From Myrica gale (Eukaryota; Streptophyta; Magnoliopsida; Fagales; Myricaceae), in contig OZ005607.1 in NCBI GenBank assembly GCA_963930655.1, positions 17,006,374-17,070,373 on the forward strand: a stretch of 64,000 nt of DNA, read 5' to 3'. Both the position numbers and the translations under genes were made by a program. Each line of letters begins with the position of its first letter. Position 1 is the stretch's first letter. Positions 11,381 through 22,939 of this stretch are shown here, in pieces. Under the pieces are notes generated by a model. That model saw only the letters and a program-made list of their open reading frames with translations, did not search any database and was not told where the DNA came from.

Positions 11381-13720
11381 TCGGCACTTCCTTCCATACA
11401 AGGCTTCATACGGTGCCTTGCCGATGCTCGATTGGAAGCTATTATTGTACGCGAACTCTGCTAAGGGCAAATACTGAGCCCAACTTCCCTTGAAGTCTAT
11501 GACGCAAGCTCGCAGCATATCCTCCAGGATTTGAATCGTCCTTTCGGATTGTCCGTCCTTTTGTGGATGAAATGCGGTACTGAAATTTAATCGCGTGCCT
11601 AGGGCTTCTTGTAATCGCTTCCAAAATCGAGAAGTGAACCTCGGATCCCTATCCGATACTATGCTCTTCGGCACCCCGTGTAACCTTACAATCTCCTGTA
11701 AGTACACTTCGGCTAACCTTTCGGGGGTGTACTTTACTCTGATCGGCAAAAAGTGGGCTGACTTTGTCAACCGGTCCACTATTACCCAGACGGCATCATA
11801 ACCCGCCGTTGTCCGGGGTAACCCCATCACAAAATCCATAGCAATTCCTTCCCATTTCCATTCGGGAATCTCTAGAGGCTTCAATGTCCCTGCTGGCCTC
11901 TGGTGTTCTGCTTTCACTCTCTGGCAAGTCAGACATCTAGCGACATACTCCGCAATCTCTCTCTTCATGTTCGGCCACCAATAGACTTTCTTGATGTCCT
12001 GATAGATCTTCGTTCCTCCAGGGTGGATAGTATAGGGCGTAGTATGCGCCTCTGCCAAGATCAACTCTTTGATTTCCCCATTACCGGGAATACAAATTCT
12101 ATTCCGGTACCTCAGTACTCCATCCCTATCCCCAAAATCGGGATCATTATTCTTTCCAATCCTTTCCCCAATCCTCACTATCACCGCATCGCTCTTCTGG
12201 GCTTCGCAAATTCGCTCCTCCAGCGATGGTTGCAATGAAAGCCCTGCGATGGAAACGTACTGATCTGTTAACACGAGCGTGATCTCCTCTCTTTTTAGAT
12301 CCTCCATGATCTCCTTCGCCACTACCTCCACGGCACTTGTTTCAACCAACTTCCGGCTTAGGGCATCTGCCACCACGTTAGCTTTTCCGGGATGATAGCT
12401 AATGGTGCAATCATAGTCCTTAATCAACTCCAGCCAGCGTCGTTGCCTCATATTCAACTCCTTTTGAGTGTTGAAATACTTGAGGCTCTTATGATCCGTA
12501 AATATTTCGCATTTAACTCCGTAGAGATAGTGCCTCCATATTTTCAGGGCATGCACGACTGCAGCTAACTCCAAGTCGTGAGTGGGGTAATTCACTTCGT
12601 GGGGTCTCAATTGCCTCGACGCGTAGGCTATGACCCTCTTGTCTTGCATCAACACACACCCAAGACCTTGCTTGGAGGCGTCCGTATAAATCTCGTATTC
12701 CCCATGCTATGAGGGTAATGCTAACACCGGAGCAGTAACAAGATGAGCCTTTAACGTCTGAAAACTTTGCTCACACTCGTCTGTCCAGTCGAACTTAACG
12801 TTTTTCTTGGTCAACGAGGTCATTGGTATGGCTATCTTCGAGAATTCCTTAATAAATCTTCGGTAGTACCCTGCTAACCCCAAGAAACTCCTTATCTCCT
12901 TGACATTTGTAGGCCTAGGCCATTTGAATACCGCGTCAACCTTTCCAGGATCTACAGCAATCCCTTCCCCCGACACCACATGCCCTAAAAATCGGACTTG
13001 CTGCAACCAAAACTCGCACTTGGAGAACTTAGCATACAACTTCTTCTACCTCAGGATCTGTAAAACAATCTTGAGGTGCTCCTCATGCTCCTCCTGGTTT
13101 CGAGAATAAATCAGGATATCATCTATGAATACCACTACAAACTTATCTAGAAACTCCCTGAATACTCTGTTCATCAAGTCCATGAATGCGGCTGGGGCAT
13201 TAGTTAACCCAAATGGCATCACCAAAAATTCATAGTGACCATATCGGGTTCGAAAGGCCGTCTTAGATATATCTCCCTCCTTTACCTTCAACTGGTGATA
13301 ACCTGACCTCAAATCAATCCTTGAAAATATTTGTGCCCCCTGCAATTGATCGAACAAATCGTCAATGCGAGGTAACGGGTACCTATTCTTCACTGTCACC
13401 TTATTCAGCTCCCTATAGTCAATGCACATCCGGAGACTCCCGTCCTTCTTCTTTACAAATAGGATCGGTGCTCCCCACGGTGACACACTCGGCCTTATAA
13501 ATCCCTTCTCCAAGAGATCTTCTAATTGGACTTTCAGCTCCTTCAGCTCTGCTGGAGCCATTCGGTAAGGCACCTTGGAAATTGGGACTGCCCCAGATTC
13601 CAATTCAATACCGAACTCCACCTCCCTATCTAGTGGTAACCCCGGTAATTCTTCCGGAAATATGTCCGGAAACTCACTCACTATTGGGGTTTGATCAAAC
13701 GCAGGAACTTCATTCTGCGT
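11381..13720 (-). pseudogene. Reverse transcriptase, RNase H and partial integrase (minus-strand gypsy)
   Basis: On the minus strand: [18 protein letters not shown] and the FIDDILIYS active site near 13100-13140, FLGHVVS near 12990, RNase H ending [13 protein letters not shown] near 12350, then the integrase zinc site and core ([15 protein letters not shown]). Integrase ends at the insertion junction at 11381 and lacks its end and any chromodomain here. About two breaks fall in this stretch. Motifs are near-identical to the young element. Confidence 0.88.
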
Positions 13721-15265
13721 ACCATTCTGCGTATCACTTGCCCAGACTAAAATTCCCTCATGCCCTCCTTGCAATAATCTCTTAGCTTGCAGGGCCGAGA
13801 CAATTGCTGGCCTTCGTTCCATTTTCCTCATACCGGTAAAACAACACTCTGGTCTTCCATCCTTTTGGAACATGACCTTCTTCTCATAGCACCGAATATT
13901 GGCACCATGCTTTGACAACCAATCCATACCGAGGATGATATCGAATCCTCCCATCTCCATAACTATCAAATCGGCCAACATGACTTGCCCTTCTACCCCT
14001 ATCGGATAGTCCTTTACCATCCGGCTACATTCGACTCTTCCCCCGGCGGGCGTTGACACAAGGACATCACAATCTAATTGCTCACTAGGTAAAGCGTGTG
14101 TCTTGCAATATGATGATGAGATGAATGAATGCGTGGCCCTCGAATCAAACAGAACTAGGGCTTCCCCCTGGGGCAAAGCCAACTTACCTGCCACTACTCG
14201 GTTCTGGTTCTCCGCATCCTCCGGAGTCATTGCATATAACCTCGCCTGCGTTGGGCCTCCTTGCCTCCTTGCTTCGTTCTGCTGTGGGGGTCGGGGTGCT
14301 TGGTTTGAATTGCCTGCACTCCTACAGTCTCTGGCAATGTGACCAGGCTTCCCGCATTTAAAACATAAGCCCTGCCTGCATTCCCCTGGATGTCTCCTGT
14401 TGCACTTGTTGCACAGAGGAAATTGGTTCCCTCCGGCATTTTGAGCTCCACTAGGCCTCTGGTTCGGCCTCTGGGTCGGCCTCTGTGGTTGCCTCTGTGA
14501 TGACTCGGGCCTACTCCTCTTCCAGGGCAATTGCGGAGGGGTTGGGTTGAAAGGAGCCTTCCTCTTCTGCTGGTCATGATAGGCTGCTATCCTCTGCAGT
14601 CCTCTTTCCACTATCACCGCTCGTTCTATTACCTCGGCTAGGGTGTTAAGGTTATGGCTATACACCCTGTCATAGACCCGTGGGTGTAGCCCTTCTTCAA
14701 ACTTTCGGGCCTTCCTTTCTTCATCTGGTACTAAGTATGGGGCAAATCGTACCAATTCCATGAATCGGCCTGCGTACTGCTCCACCGTCATGGCTCCTTG
14801 GGTTAAAGTAGAAAACTCCCTTGCTTTTGCTTCCCGGGTCGTCCTTGGGAAATATCGGTCTAGAAATTCTTGCTGGAACCTTTCCCAGGTTATGGGTTGT
14901 TCCCCCAGCTCCTGACCCAGCAACACCTTCTCGGACTGCCACCATCTTTTGGCATCCCCTTGCAGCTTGAAGGTAGCGTAACTTAACTTCTGGGCGTTGG
15001 TACACCCCAGAACCTCAAGCAATTCCTTCATCTCCACCAGCCAATTTTCTGCAAGTATGGCATCCCCTCTGCCATTGTACGTTGGCGGATGCTGGCGGTT
15101 AAATTGATCAAAGGTATACCCCTCAGGGCGTCCTCGAGCCCCTTCAACATGGGTACCCGGCTGCACCTGCTCGGCAATAAGCTGAGCCATGTGCCTTAAC
15201 ACTTCCTCGGTGGTAATTCCCGGAGCCTCGGGCTCTTGACTTCTCCCTGGTCTTCTAGGTGCCAT
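13721..15265 (-). pseudogene. gag-protease region (minus-strand gypsy)
   Basis: Begins [16 protein letters not shown] at 15265, about 140 bp inside the primer-binding site. Contains the gag core ([14 protein letters not shown]), a zinc knuckle [14 protein letters not shown] near 14330-14375, and a retropepsin region near 14130-14180 with DIILGMDWL near 13930. The linker between gag core and knuckle is rich in Q, R and P. Confidence 0.87.
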
Positions 15266-15406
15266 CCTGCACTTCAAGGTTATCGTTTAGCTTAGAACAG
15301 CTCAACCTCAAAATTCCTTATTCTAATTGACCCTAAACGTACATCTCATGCTTTAAGGTTTAGGGTTCTAACTTGTTCCCTATGTTTCACGGCTCTACCC
15401 TCAGAT

Positions 15407-15418
15407 CCTCTGATACCA
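15407..15418 (-). other. Primer-binding site of minus-strand gypsy
   Basis: The reverse complement reads TGGTATCAGAGG, the same initiator Met-tRNA type as at 3727, seven bases inside the LTR end at 15426. Confidence 0.85.
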
Positions 15419-15425
15419 ACTTAAC

Positions 15426-18400
15426 TGTCACGCCCCGAACGGCACCCCGCAGGAAACGTGACAGCCACGAACTATCTCCGGATAGCTCCAGCGTTCTTAC
15501 TTACTTGCTTACGGCGGAAACATACAAGACCACGAGGGATTCGAGCTTAATCGTACATAATCAGGGTTCTCATTAAATTTTCATACAAAACACATATAAT
15601 GTTTAGAATTCAATTAGTGACGGATCTCATCGATCAGGTCACCATACTCAAAATAAGAATATCACTCGAGAACTTCTAAGTCAGGTAGTTCTTCTGACTC
15701 TCTTCACCTGTGGCATCTGGAATGACACAATTTTTGAAAACACGTGAGTCAAAAAGACTTAGTAAGGGAAAGACATAACTTGAAACATGCTCTTGACTTA
15801 TGCTTGCTTAATCATGAAAGAGAATAAACTTGATATGTGATGCACATGCATGTCATGGATATGTACATGCTCTTGCTTAATTTCGGCCCCAGGCCCTTGA
15901 AAATTACTTATTCATACTTGTGCCACTCTTGGCCTTTCACAACCATTTCATATCTTTTACCTGTGGGCTCGCTCCATTTAACCCCTGAAGTCAGGGTTGT
16001 GCGTTCCCTTTGGAACCGTCTCCGATTTCCCTTGGAGACCTTACATTCGGTCAAGCTAGCGCACCTTCTCTCATTTGTCCTTCAGTGGCTAGACATGACC
16101 CTTGGAGGCACCACACCTTCTAAATGTCCTTCAGTGTAGGTTGCACAGCCTCGTGGATTCACCCATCCTTCTCACAATTGTCCTTCGGTATGGGAGTCCA
16201 TCTTGATGGTACGGTACCGACCAGTGCCCCTTAACTTAACTTATCGTTTCATAAAACATTCCATAATTTCCATAAAATCATTGCATAAATATTCTCTTTA
16301 GAAAAATTCATGCAATGCACATGTCATGTCGTGCTTGATCAAAATCTCATGCTTGTTCATGAAATGATGCAGTGTGTCATTCCAGTTTTGAAAAGAACCA
16401 CTTACTGTCCACTTACAGTATCCACTTACACTCGGTCCTCCTTGGTAGTGTATAAACACGTAGATCGCCTACAAGCGATTCAAATATTTCTTAGACTTTA
16501 AGAAATAGCACGTAATTATTAAATATATAATATACATATAATCACTGATATTCTTTTAATCAATTAAAGTATTTTACTCTTCTAATATTATCTAAACTTA
16601 GCTTATTAAATTATTAACCATGTTACAAAATATTTACACCTCTATTCCCGATTAGGGTTTTAATCAATTAATAGATTAGGGTTAAATCCAATCTCCCACT
16701 ATTAATGTACTTAAAATCTTTACAAGTGTAATTCACTTAGTAATTTCGGCCAAGACCTATTTATCCTAATTAAATCTTTAGTACATGTTTTCAACACAAG
16801 GTTTTGCTAATTCCTTGTAACCCTAGCTTCTAAGTCTTAATATCCTTTAATCCGATTAGCCAATCCTAATCTCATTTATCCATCTTAATCAATTATATTC
16901 CATTTATCACAAACTAGCAATTAGGGTCTCTACAACACTAGGCATTCGGCCAACACCATGTTCTATGTTTCCTTAGTCAAAATTCATCTCCAATGGTGAC
17001 CCCTTCCTCCATTCAACAAATTCACAACTTAGGATCTAAAATTCAAAACACAATACAAGTCATTACTAATAGCAATATTCGGCCAACTCAAAATATCACA
17101 ACACCACTAGGTTTTCTTTGGTTCTATCACCTTGCATGCATTCTTTACACATAGCACTCATCTACCATGCATTAGGTCATAAATCTTGTACACAACATGG
17201 CCAATGTCCAGATCTAAGCATATACAATTCACTCATGAAAACCTAAGCATACATGGTTCGGCTATACATCAAAATCCCACATTTTTCATGCTAAATTTAT
17301 AATATACATCTCCTTTGCATTCATGACCCGTCTTGCATGTATTAATTTCATATTTTCATCATATACAACCACCAACTCTAGATCTATCATTTAGAGACCT
17401 CAACAACACAAGATCTAAAGGAAAACAAACATACCATTCGGCCAAGCACAACCTATGTTAGGTCTAACCCTTTTTCTAACATACATTGCTCATCCTTGCA
17501 TTTTATCACCTATCTTGCATATATCAACTTCATATCTTCATCATTAATATCCACATGACTAGATTTATACTTTAGACACATCAACAGCCCTAGATCTAAG
17601 AAAATATTCAACTATCATTCAACAAAACATAACCTAGGTTAGATCTAACTTCATCTAGTATACATTGTCTATCTTTTGCATTTTTCCAACATTTAATCTT
17701 AGATCTAAAGCATGTATGTCCAGATCTAACACTTGCACCTAACCATGTTCAAAGTCCAACTAAAATAGAACATAAAAACTCAAGATCCAACCCCATATGG
17801 TTCGGCCAACATAGAGATGCAAGATCCATATTTACCTTGTTGTTCTTCCTTCCTCCCCTTTGATCCTTTGAAAGCTTCTTCCCCTTTTTCACCTACTAAG
17901 CAACCTAATACTCTTAGTCATTCAGATCTCACCATATCCAAGCATAACAACTCCAAACCCTAAGATCTAAACACAAGAGAGTTTGACCATCAAGAGGAAA
18001 ACAAGATCCGGTTTTTACCTTAGTGTTCCCTTGTTTTCTTTTTCCCCTTTTTCCCTTGCACAACACCTCTTGACTTCACCTTCTTCTTCTTCCTTGTCCT
18101 CCTTCTTCTCCTACCCAAAATCTCCTTGACAGCAGCTCAATCTCAGCCTTTTGGGGCCAAGGGTTTCTGTTTGGCCTTGGTTCCTCACCTTTCTCTCCCT
18201 TTCTCTTGGTTTCGGTTTGGCCTTGTGTTTCTCTTTCTCTCCCTTTCTCTTGGCTTGTGTTGGTCGACCAAAGGGTGTCAAATGAGTGAATGAATGTGTG
18301 AGGGTGGTGTTAGGCGTGTAAGGGTTCTCACAAGAGGCAAAATGAAGTGCATGTAGCCAAGAAATTCGGCCAAGGGGTTTTCTTTCCTTTTCCATGTCTT

Positions 18401-19238
18401 TTTTCAGCTTTTACAATTTTTGTCTCCCTCATGTCTCCATTGCCTTTCTAGTATAACATTTTGCACCACAAGAATTCAAACCCTAATGCCATTCACGTGT
18501 GTCTTCCCCCTCCACATAAATCCAACTTCTAGTTTGAAACTTGTTCCCCATTTAGTTAACTTGGTTGAATTCCAACTACCTAGTTTACTTAGTAAAATAA
18601 ATGAAGTTTAGCAATGCTAATCTCATATTATAAACTTGACTTCAAAGCCCATTGGACAGCCCAATAAATCCTTAATCCAAGGCCCAACATTACCACCTAA
18701 AGCCCAATTCATAAGTCTAAGGGCTTGGGCCCAATGTCCAACTTCTTAAGGCCCAATAGCACCATTACTAGGCCCATTGCCATGTTTATTTTGGCAGCCC
18801 ATTAGCATGCCATTATAAGCCCAATATACACCACATGTTATAAGCCTCATGGCAGCCCAATATCTCACTTCAAGGGTCCATCATCACATGTACTTGGGCA
18901 GCCCATATGTCATAACTTCAAGGCCCAAATACATCCAATAACCGGCCATACATGGGTAACCCAATGTCAGCCCATTATTGAGGTTTCTAAGCCCATCATG
19001 CAAGTCTTAATAAATCCAAAATCATTCATAAGAAAATCCTTCAAAAATTAAAATCAAGAATATTGAAGGAAATTATACAATTAATCTAGCAACATGAAAT
19101 TGGTTACTATAAATTTAAAATCCCATCCATAGCATTTAAATCATAACATCACATTTTAGAAATTCAAAATAATTATATATGCATTTTCTTAACATAAAAT
19201 CATGCCTTGTCCAAGCAAGGTTTCTTCGGGGTCTTACA
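15426..19238 (-). repeat. 5' LTR of the minus-strand gypsy element (3.8 kb)
   Basis: On the plus strand it begins TGTCACGCCCCGAACGG and ends GGGGTCTTACA. It is closely similar to the LTR from 61416 onward and more distantly to 34216-38214. It carries the intron-like module (about 15717-16429), a pyrimidine-rich stretch near 18040-18260, and a dense cluster of GCCCA motifs in U3. No protein-coding frame is conserved in it. Confidence 0.9.
18647..18995. promoter_or_regulatory. Cluster of 14 GCCCA (TGGGC) motifs in U3
   Basis: GCCCA starts at 18647, 18659, 18682, 18702, 18729, 18751, 18772, 18797, 18819, 18854, 18901, 18922, 18969 and 18991, nearly always followed by A or T. That is 14 in about 350 bp, all in the same direction, against less than one expected. 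Several are GGCCCA, the site II element bound by TCP factors in plant promoters. The cluster lies 240-600 bp from the LTR start. Function is inference. Confidence 0.65.
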
Positions 19239-20660
19239 GTCTTGCTCCTAACTTTCTTCAATTCAAAATCACAAATTAGATGCCTATCTTTATTGAAAAA
19301 ATGACATGTTTGAGTAGGTGCACAAAAAGACATAGTCTTGAAAAAATAATTCTTAAAATACTTTTGGTGACTAGAAGGCTTGTAGCCTAAGCCACTTTTA
19401 TCAAAGACAAATCTTTGACTACCAAGAATCAAATCCAAAGATTTCTTTCCTTGAGTAAATTTCTCAAGGACTTTGCTTTGAGAAAATATTTCATTCTTCA
19501 AAGCAACTTTCTCCTTTTCAAATTCTAAAGCTTTTTGTTGGAGAAAATCATTTTCAAGCTTTAATGTATTTTGCTCATTTTCATTAAATCAATTTCTTTT
19601 GAGATCAAAATGAGTTTCTTTTTCAAGGATATATATTTTGAACCAAGTTTTTCAAATTGACAAAGAAGTTTATCAAAGACATTTTGAAGTTCAATATAGG
19701 AAAGTTTAGGTTCATCCTCAAATGTCATGAGAAACATGTTCGATTTCTTCATCTTCTTCTTTGGAGGAGGAGCTTTCATCGTTAACATTTCATGATTTCT
19801 TCTTCTATTTGAGGTTTCTCTTCTCTTTCTTTCTTTTGAGGAAGTTTTTGAACTTTCAAGTCATCAAGACTATGTCTTCCTCATCGTCATCGTCATCTTT
19901 GATTATGGTAGATTTGAGAGCGATCCTTATCTTCATCTTGCTATCATTTTCATTTTTGAGCATTTTGATCTCATGGGTCATGAGGGATTCGAGAAGCTCT
20001 TCTAGGGGTAGCTTTGTGAGATCTTTGGCCTCTTGAATCGTCGTCACCTTTGCTTCCCATGACTTTGGTAGTGACCTAAGGATTTTTCTCACCAAGTCCG
20101 AGTTAGTATGAGATTTACCGAGAGCACTCAAGACATTCATAGTGTTGGTAAATCTAGAATACATGTCACTAATGGATTCCTCCGGTTTCATTTTAAACAA
20201 CTCATAACTATGAACAAACATGTTGATTTTTTACTCTTTGACTTGATTTGTTCCTTCATGAGTAATTTATAGAGTATGTCATATATCTCTAGCATTTGAG
20301 CAAGATGAAATTCTATTAAACTTCCATCTATCTAATCCACAATATAATATGTTTGAGACTCTTGCATCTAGAGAGATTTTCATTTCGTCATTTGCATAAT
20401 ATTCGTTTTCGTTCTTGGGAGACTCTACTTCTCCATCAACCTTTTTTATAGGCACAAGAGGGCCATTCAAAATGTATAACCACAAATTATAATTGATAGA
20501 TTGAAAATAAATTTACATTCTACCTTTCCAATATGCATAATTATTTTCATAAAAAAATGGAGGTCTAAGTGTGGAAAGCTCTTCAACTTGAGTGTTGAAG
20601 CTTGAGATTGTCATTCTAACTCAAGATTGTTAAATCTTGTAAAACAAGCACCAACTTTTA
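19239..20660 (-). pseudogene. Ty1/copia-type gag remnant (UBN2 family)
   Basis: On the minus strand, pieces of a UBN2-type gag are readable: EESISDMYSRFTNTMNVL, ILRSLPKSWEAKVTTIQEA and LPLEELLESLMTHE (19856-20221), preceded by an N-terminal piece (20279-20485) and followed by an acidic stretch, a lysine-rich helical region and a weak zinc-knuckle remnant (CHFFNKDRHLICDF). It is old, with several breaks, and is cut at 19238/19239 by the LTR of the minus-strand gypsy element. Confidence 0.75.
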
Positions 20661-20668
20661 TACCAATT

Positions 20669-21841
20669 ATAAATCCTTAGAATAAAGCAACCCAAAAGGG
20701 GGGTGAATTGGGTTTCCACACTTTTTCGCTTTAACCCCCAAAAATGTGTTTGCAAAGTAAAAACTAATTTAACACAAAAATATAGATGCAATAAGTAAAT
20801 AAGTGCTAAATGTAAAGAGTAGGGATAGAGAAGCAAACACGAGATTTTTAGGTGGTTCAACAAACCCGCTCACATCCACCCCTCAAGATTCTTCACCGAG
20901 CCTTGAGCTGTAGAAGTGTTTTCTCAGGCTCAACACTCACAACCAAGTAGTTTTTTGGGCGCACCACTCACAACCTTACCAAGCTTGAGATATACCTCCT
21001 CTAAGCTTCTTATTTAGTGAACAACCTCACAAAAGGAATCACCTCTCTTGGATATGAAGATACAAGAAATAAACTCTCTCAAAGAGTGGATAAGAAAATG
21101 AAAGCTCTATCTCTTTTGATTCACACAATGATAAGGATAAAAAAGTGTGATTTGTGTAAATGATATGAGAAATATGGAATAACAAGGTTTAAGATATTTC
21201 TGAAGCTATAGAAATGATATGTTGTCGTTCTTTTTCATTAAAAGGCATTAGGAAGGTCTTTATATAAGCCACATATGAAAACTAGCCGTTAGAGGTCGTT
21301 TATCAAAATGAGCTTGTCGACCGCTTAAAGTTACTGTTACCCAAAGGTCAAATTGTCAGAACCTCAACGAATCTATTCTTGAAACTTATACCAATAGACT
21401 GCTACACCAAGCAGTCTTGGATCGGTCGACCTCCACAACTTAAGCAAATGATCCGGTTCATTTAAAACTACGATTTTGACAAATTTAAACACCCAACTTT
21501 AAACACTAACTTCTCCTAAGTATATAAAAGGTTTGAGAATTTGATTTGAGTGATTTGAAACCATTAAAAAAATTTTGGTCTTTCAAACAAGAGGTAAACC
21601 GGTTTATACACGTTTTGAAAGATATGCAAGTGTATCATTCAAATCCTTGTCAAAAGTGAAACTAAGAGTTACAAGATTATACCATATGGTCTTGAATCTT
21701 CACTCTTGAGCTTCTTGCATCTTCAATCTTCTTGTATTTGTCTCTTTGATAGAAATGTATTTGTCTTTGAAGATGTCCATTTTGTAAACTCAATCTTTTT
21801 ATTGGAATCATCAAAATATTAATTGTGCACAAAAGCCAACA
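20669..21841 (-). repeat. LTR of the copia-type remnant
   Basis: The minus strand starts TGTTGGCTTTTGTGCACAAT at 21841, typical of plant copia LTRs, and runs about 1.17 kb to a degenerate primer-binding site (TTGGTATAAAAG, near 20654-20668) just before gag. The LTR end at about 20669 is approximate. A related LTR fragment is at 57195-57775. Confidence 0.7.
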
Positions 21842-22274
21842 ATCTCTTCCTTTTTCACGATAACAATAAATTGATAGTTTTGGGATGACTCCCCTATCTT
21901 TTGCAATAGGACAATCATTTCAAACTTGAGATAGTTTTAGTAGCCAATATTCACAATCCAGATCAAAAGAAGAATATATAGTCATCAAAACTATTAACAC
22001 ATTTCTCTCCCTTTGTCACATAAAAAAGATAAAGGATAAAATCTCATATAGATGCATTACCAAAAATTTGATAAAAAATAAGATATGTGCATGCATTATC
22101 CATCAATAGCTTTCCAAACATGCATTCTACCAATATCCTTCACATGATCCAAGAGAATACAAGCATATAAACATTAAGAAATCTCCCTCTTTGTCAATCA
22201 AAAAATGAATACATAGATAGAACTCAAATAATCATTTTCATTTAAAAGAACAATTTGAGGTTTTAAATGACAAT
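21842..22274. other. Unassigned AT-rich stretch
   Basis: No coding frame, tandem repeat or LTR end that I recognise. It contains a CTCCCTTTGTCACA-like block often seen next to copia LTRs of this type, so it may be flanking copia sequence. It separates the copia LTR from the TAT gag fragment. Confidence 0.4.
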
Positions 22275-22830
22275 CTCATTAAAAATGGTATTGAGGATCA
22301 CCAATTTGATGGTTCCAGCGATCCCTTCGACCACTCGAAGATCTTCCGCCTACACATGGACGTCCAAACATATGCATACCTCACCCTCTACCGTGCGTTC
22401 TCGTAAACCCTTAAGGGATCAGCACAATGATGGTTTTCTGGTCTACTGGTTGGAATCATCCATAACTTTGACAACTTCGGCAAGCAAAAACTGAGCGACT
22501 TCAGAAATCAGCACGAAGAATAGGCAGGGACAGCTCACCAGGACCAGTGTTGCGTGACAACCACCTCCGGAGTGACGCCCCCTCACTACTTTCACGGCTC
22601 TTGACACTACCCCTAGGGAGATCATGGTGGAGATAAGGTAAAACCCAAAGTGTCAAACGACCTTCGAAGCTAAAAACGCCACCAGAGAGACCACGGGGAC
22701 ATCACAAATGACTGTTATGAGGTTAAGCGACAGATATAGAACTTACTCCAACAAGGAAAGCCGCAACATTTAATACTCTAACACGATGCCCCTCAACGAA
22801 ACTGACCTCGGAGCAGGGAACTGAGAAAGT
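22275..22830 (+). pseudogene. TAT-type gypsy gag fragment, internally deleted
   Basis: Reads GSSDPFDHSKIFRLHMDVQ at its start, the retrotransposon gag core of plant TAT elements, then jumps to the gag end, which matches the gag end near 28500-28720. It is a second, shorter relative of the gag at 27500-28720. It is decayed with multiple breaks. Confidence 0.65.
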
Positions 22831-22939
22831 CCTGCACGGGTAAATTTATCCTAAGGATAATTTCGTTGAATATTATCTAATACGAAGAGTTTTTAGCTTT
22901 ACCTTATCTGATAATTTAGGCACTCGGTCATTCTCTGCA

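Larger units (their letters stand above)
11381..19238 (-). mobile_element. Minus-strand Ty3/gypsy element (Tekay/Del type), 3' part missing
   Basis: Reading leftward: LTR 19238-15426, primer-binding site, gag from 15265, protease, reverse transcriptase, RNase H, and integrase that stops at 11381 where the young element begins. The rest would lie left of the window. It is a close cousin of the young element by protein and LTR ends, but the LTR body differs. The frame has about two breaks. It is older than the element inserted in it and younger than the copia element it interrupts at 19239. Confidence 0.88.
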
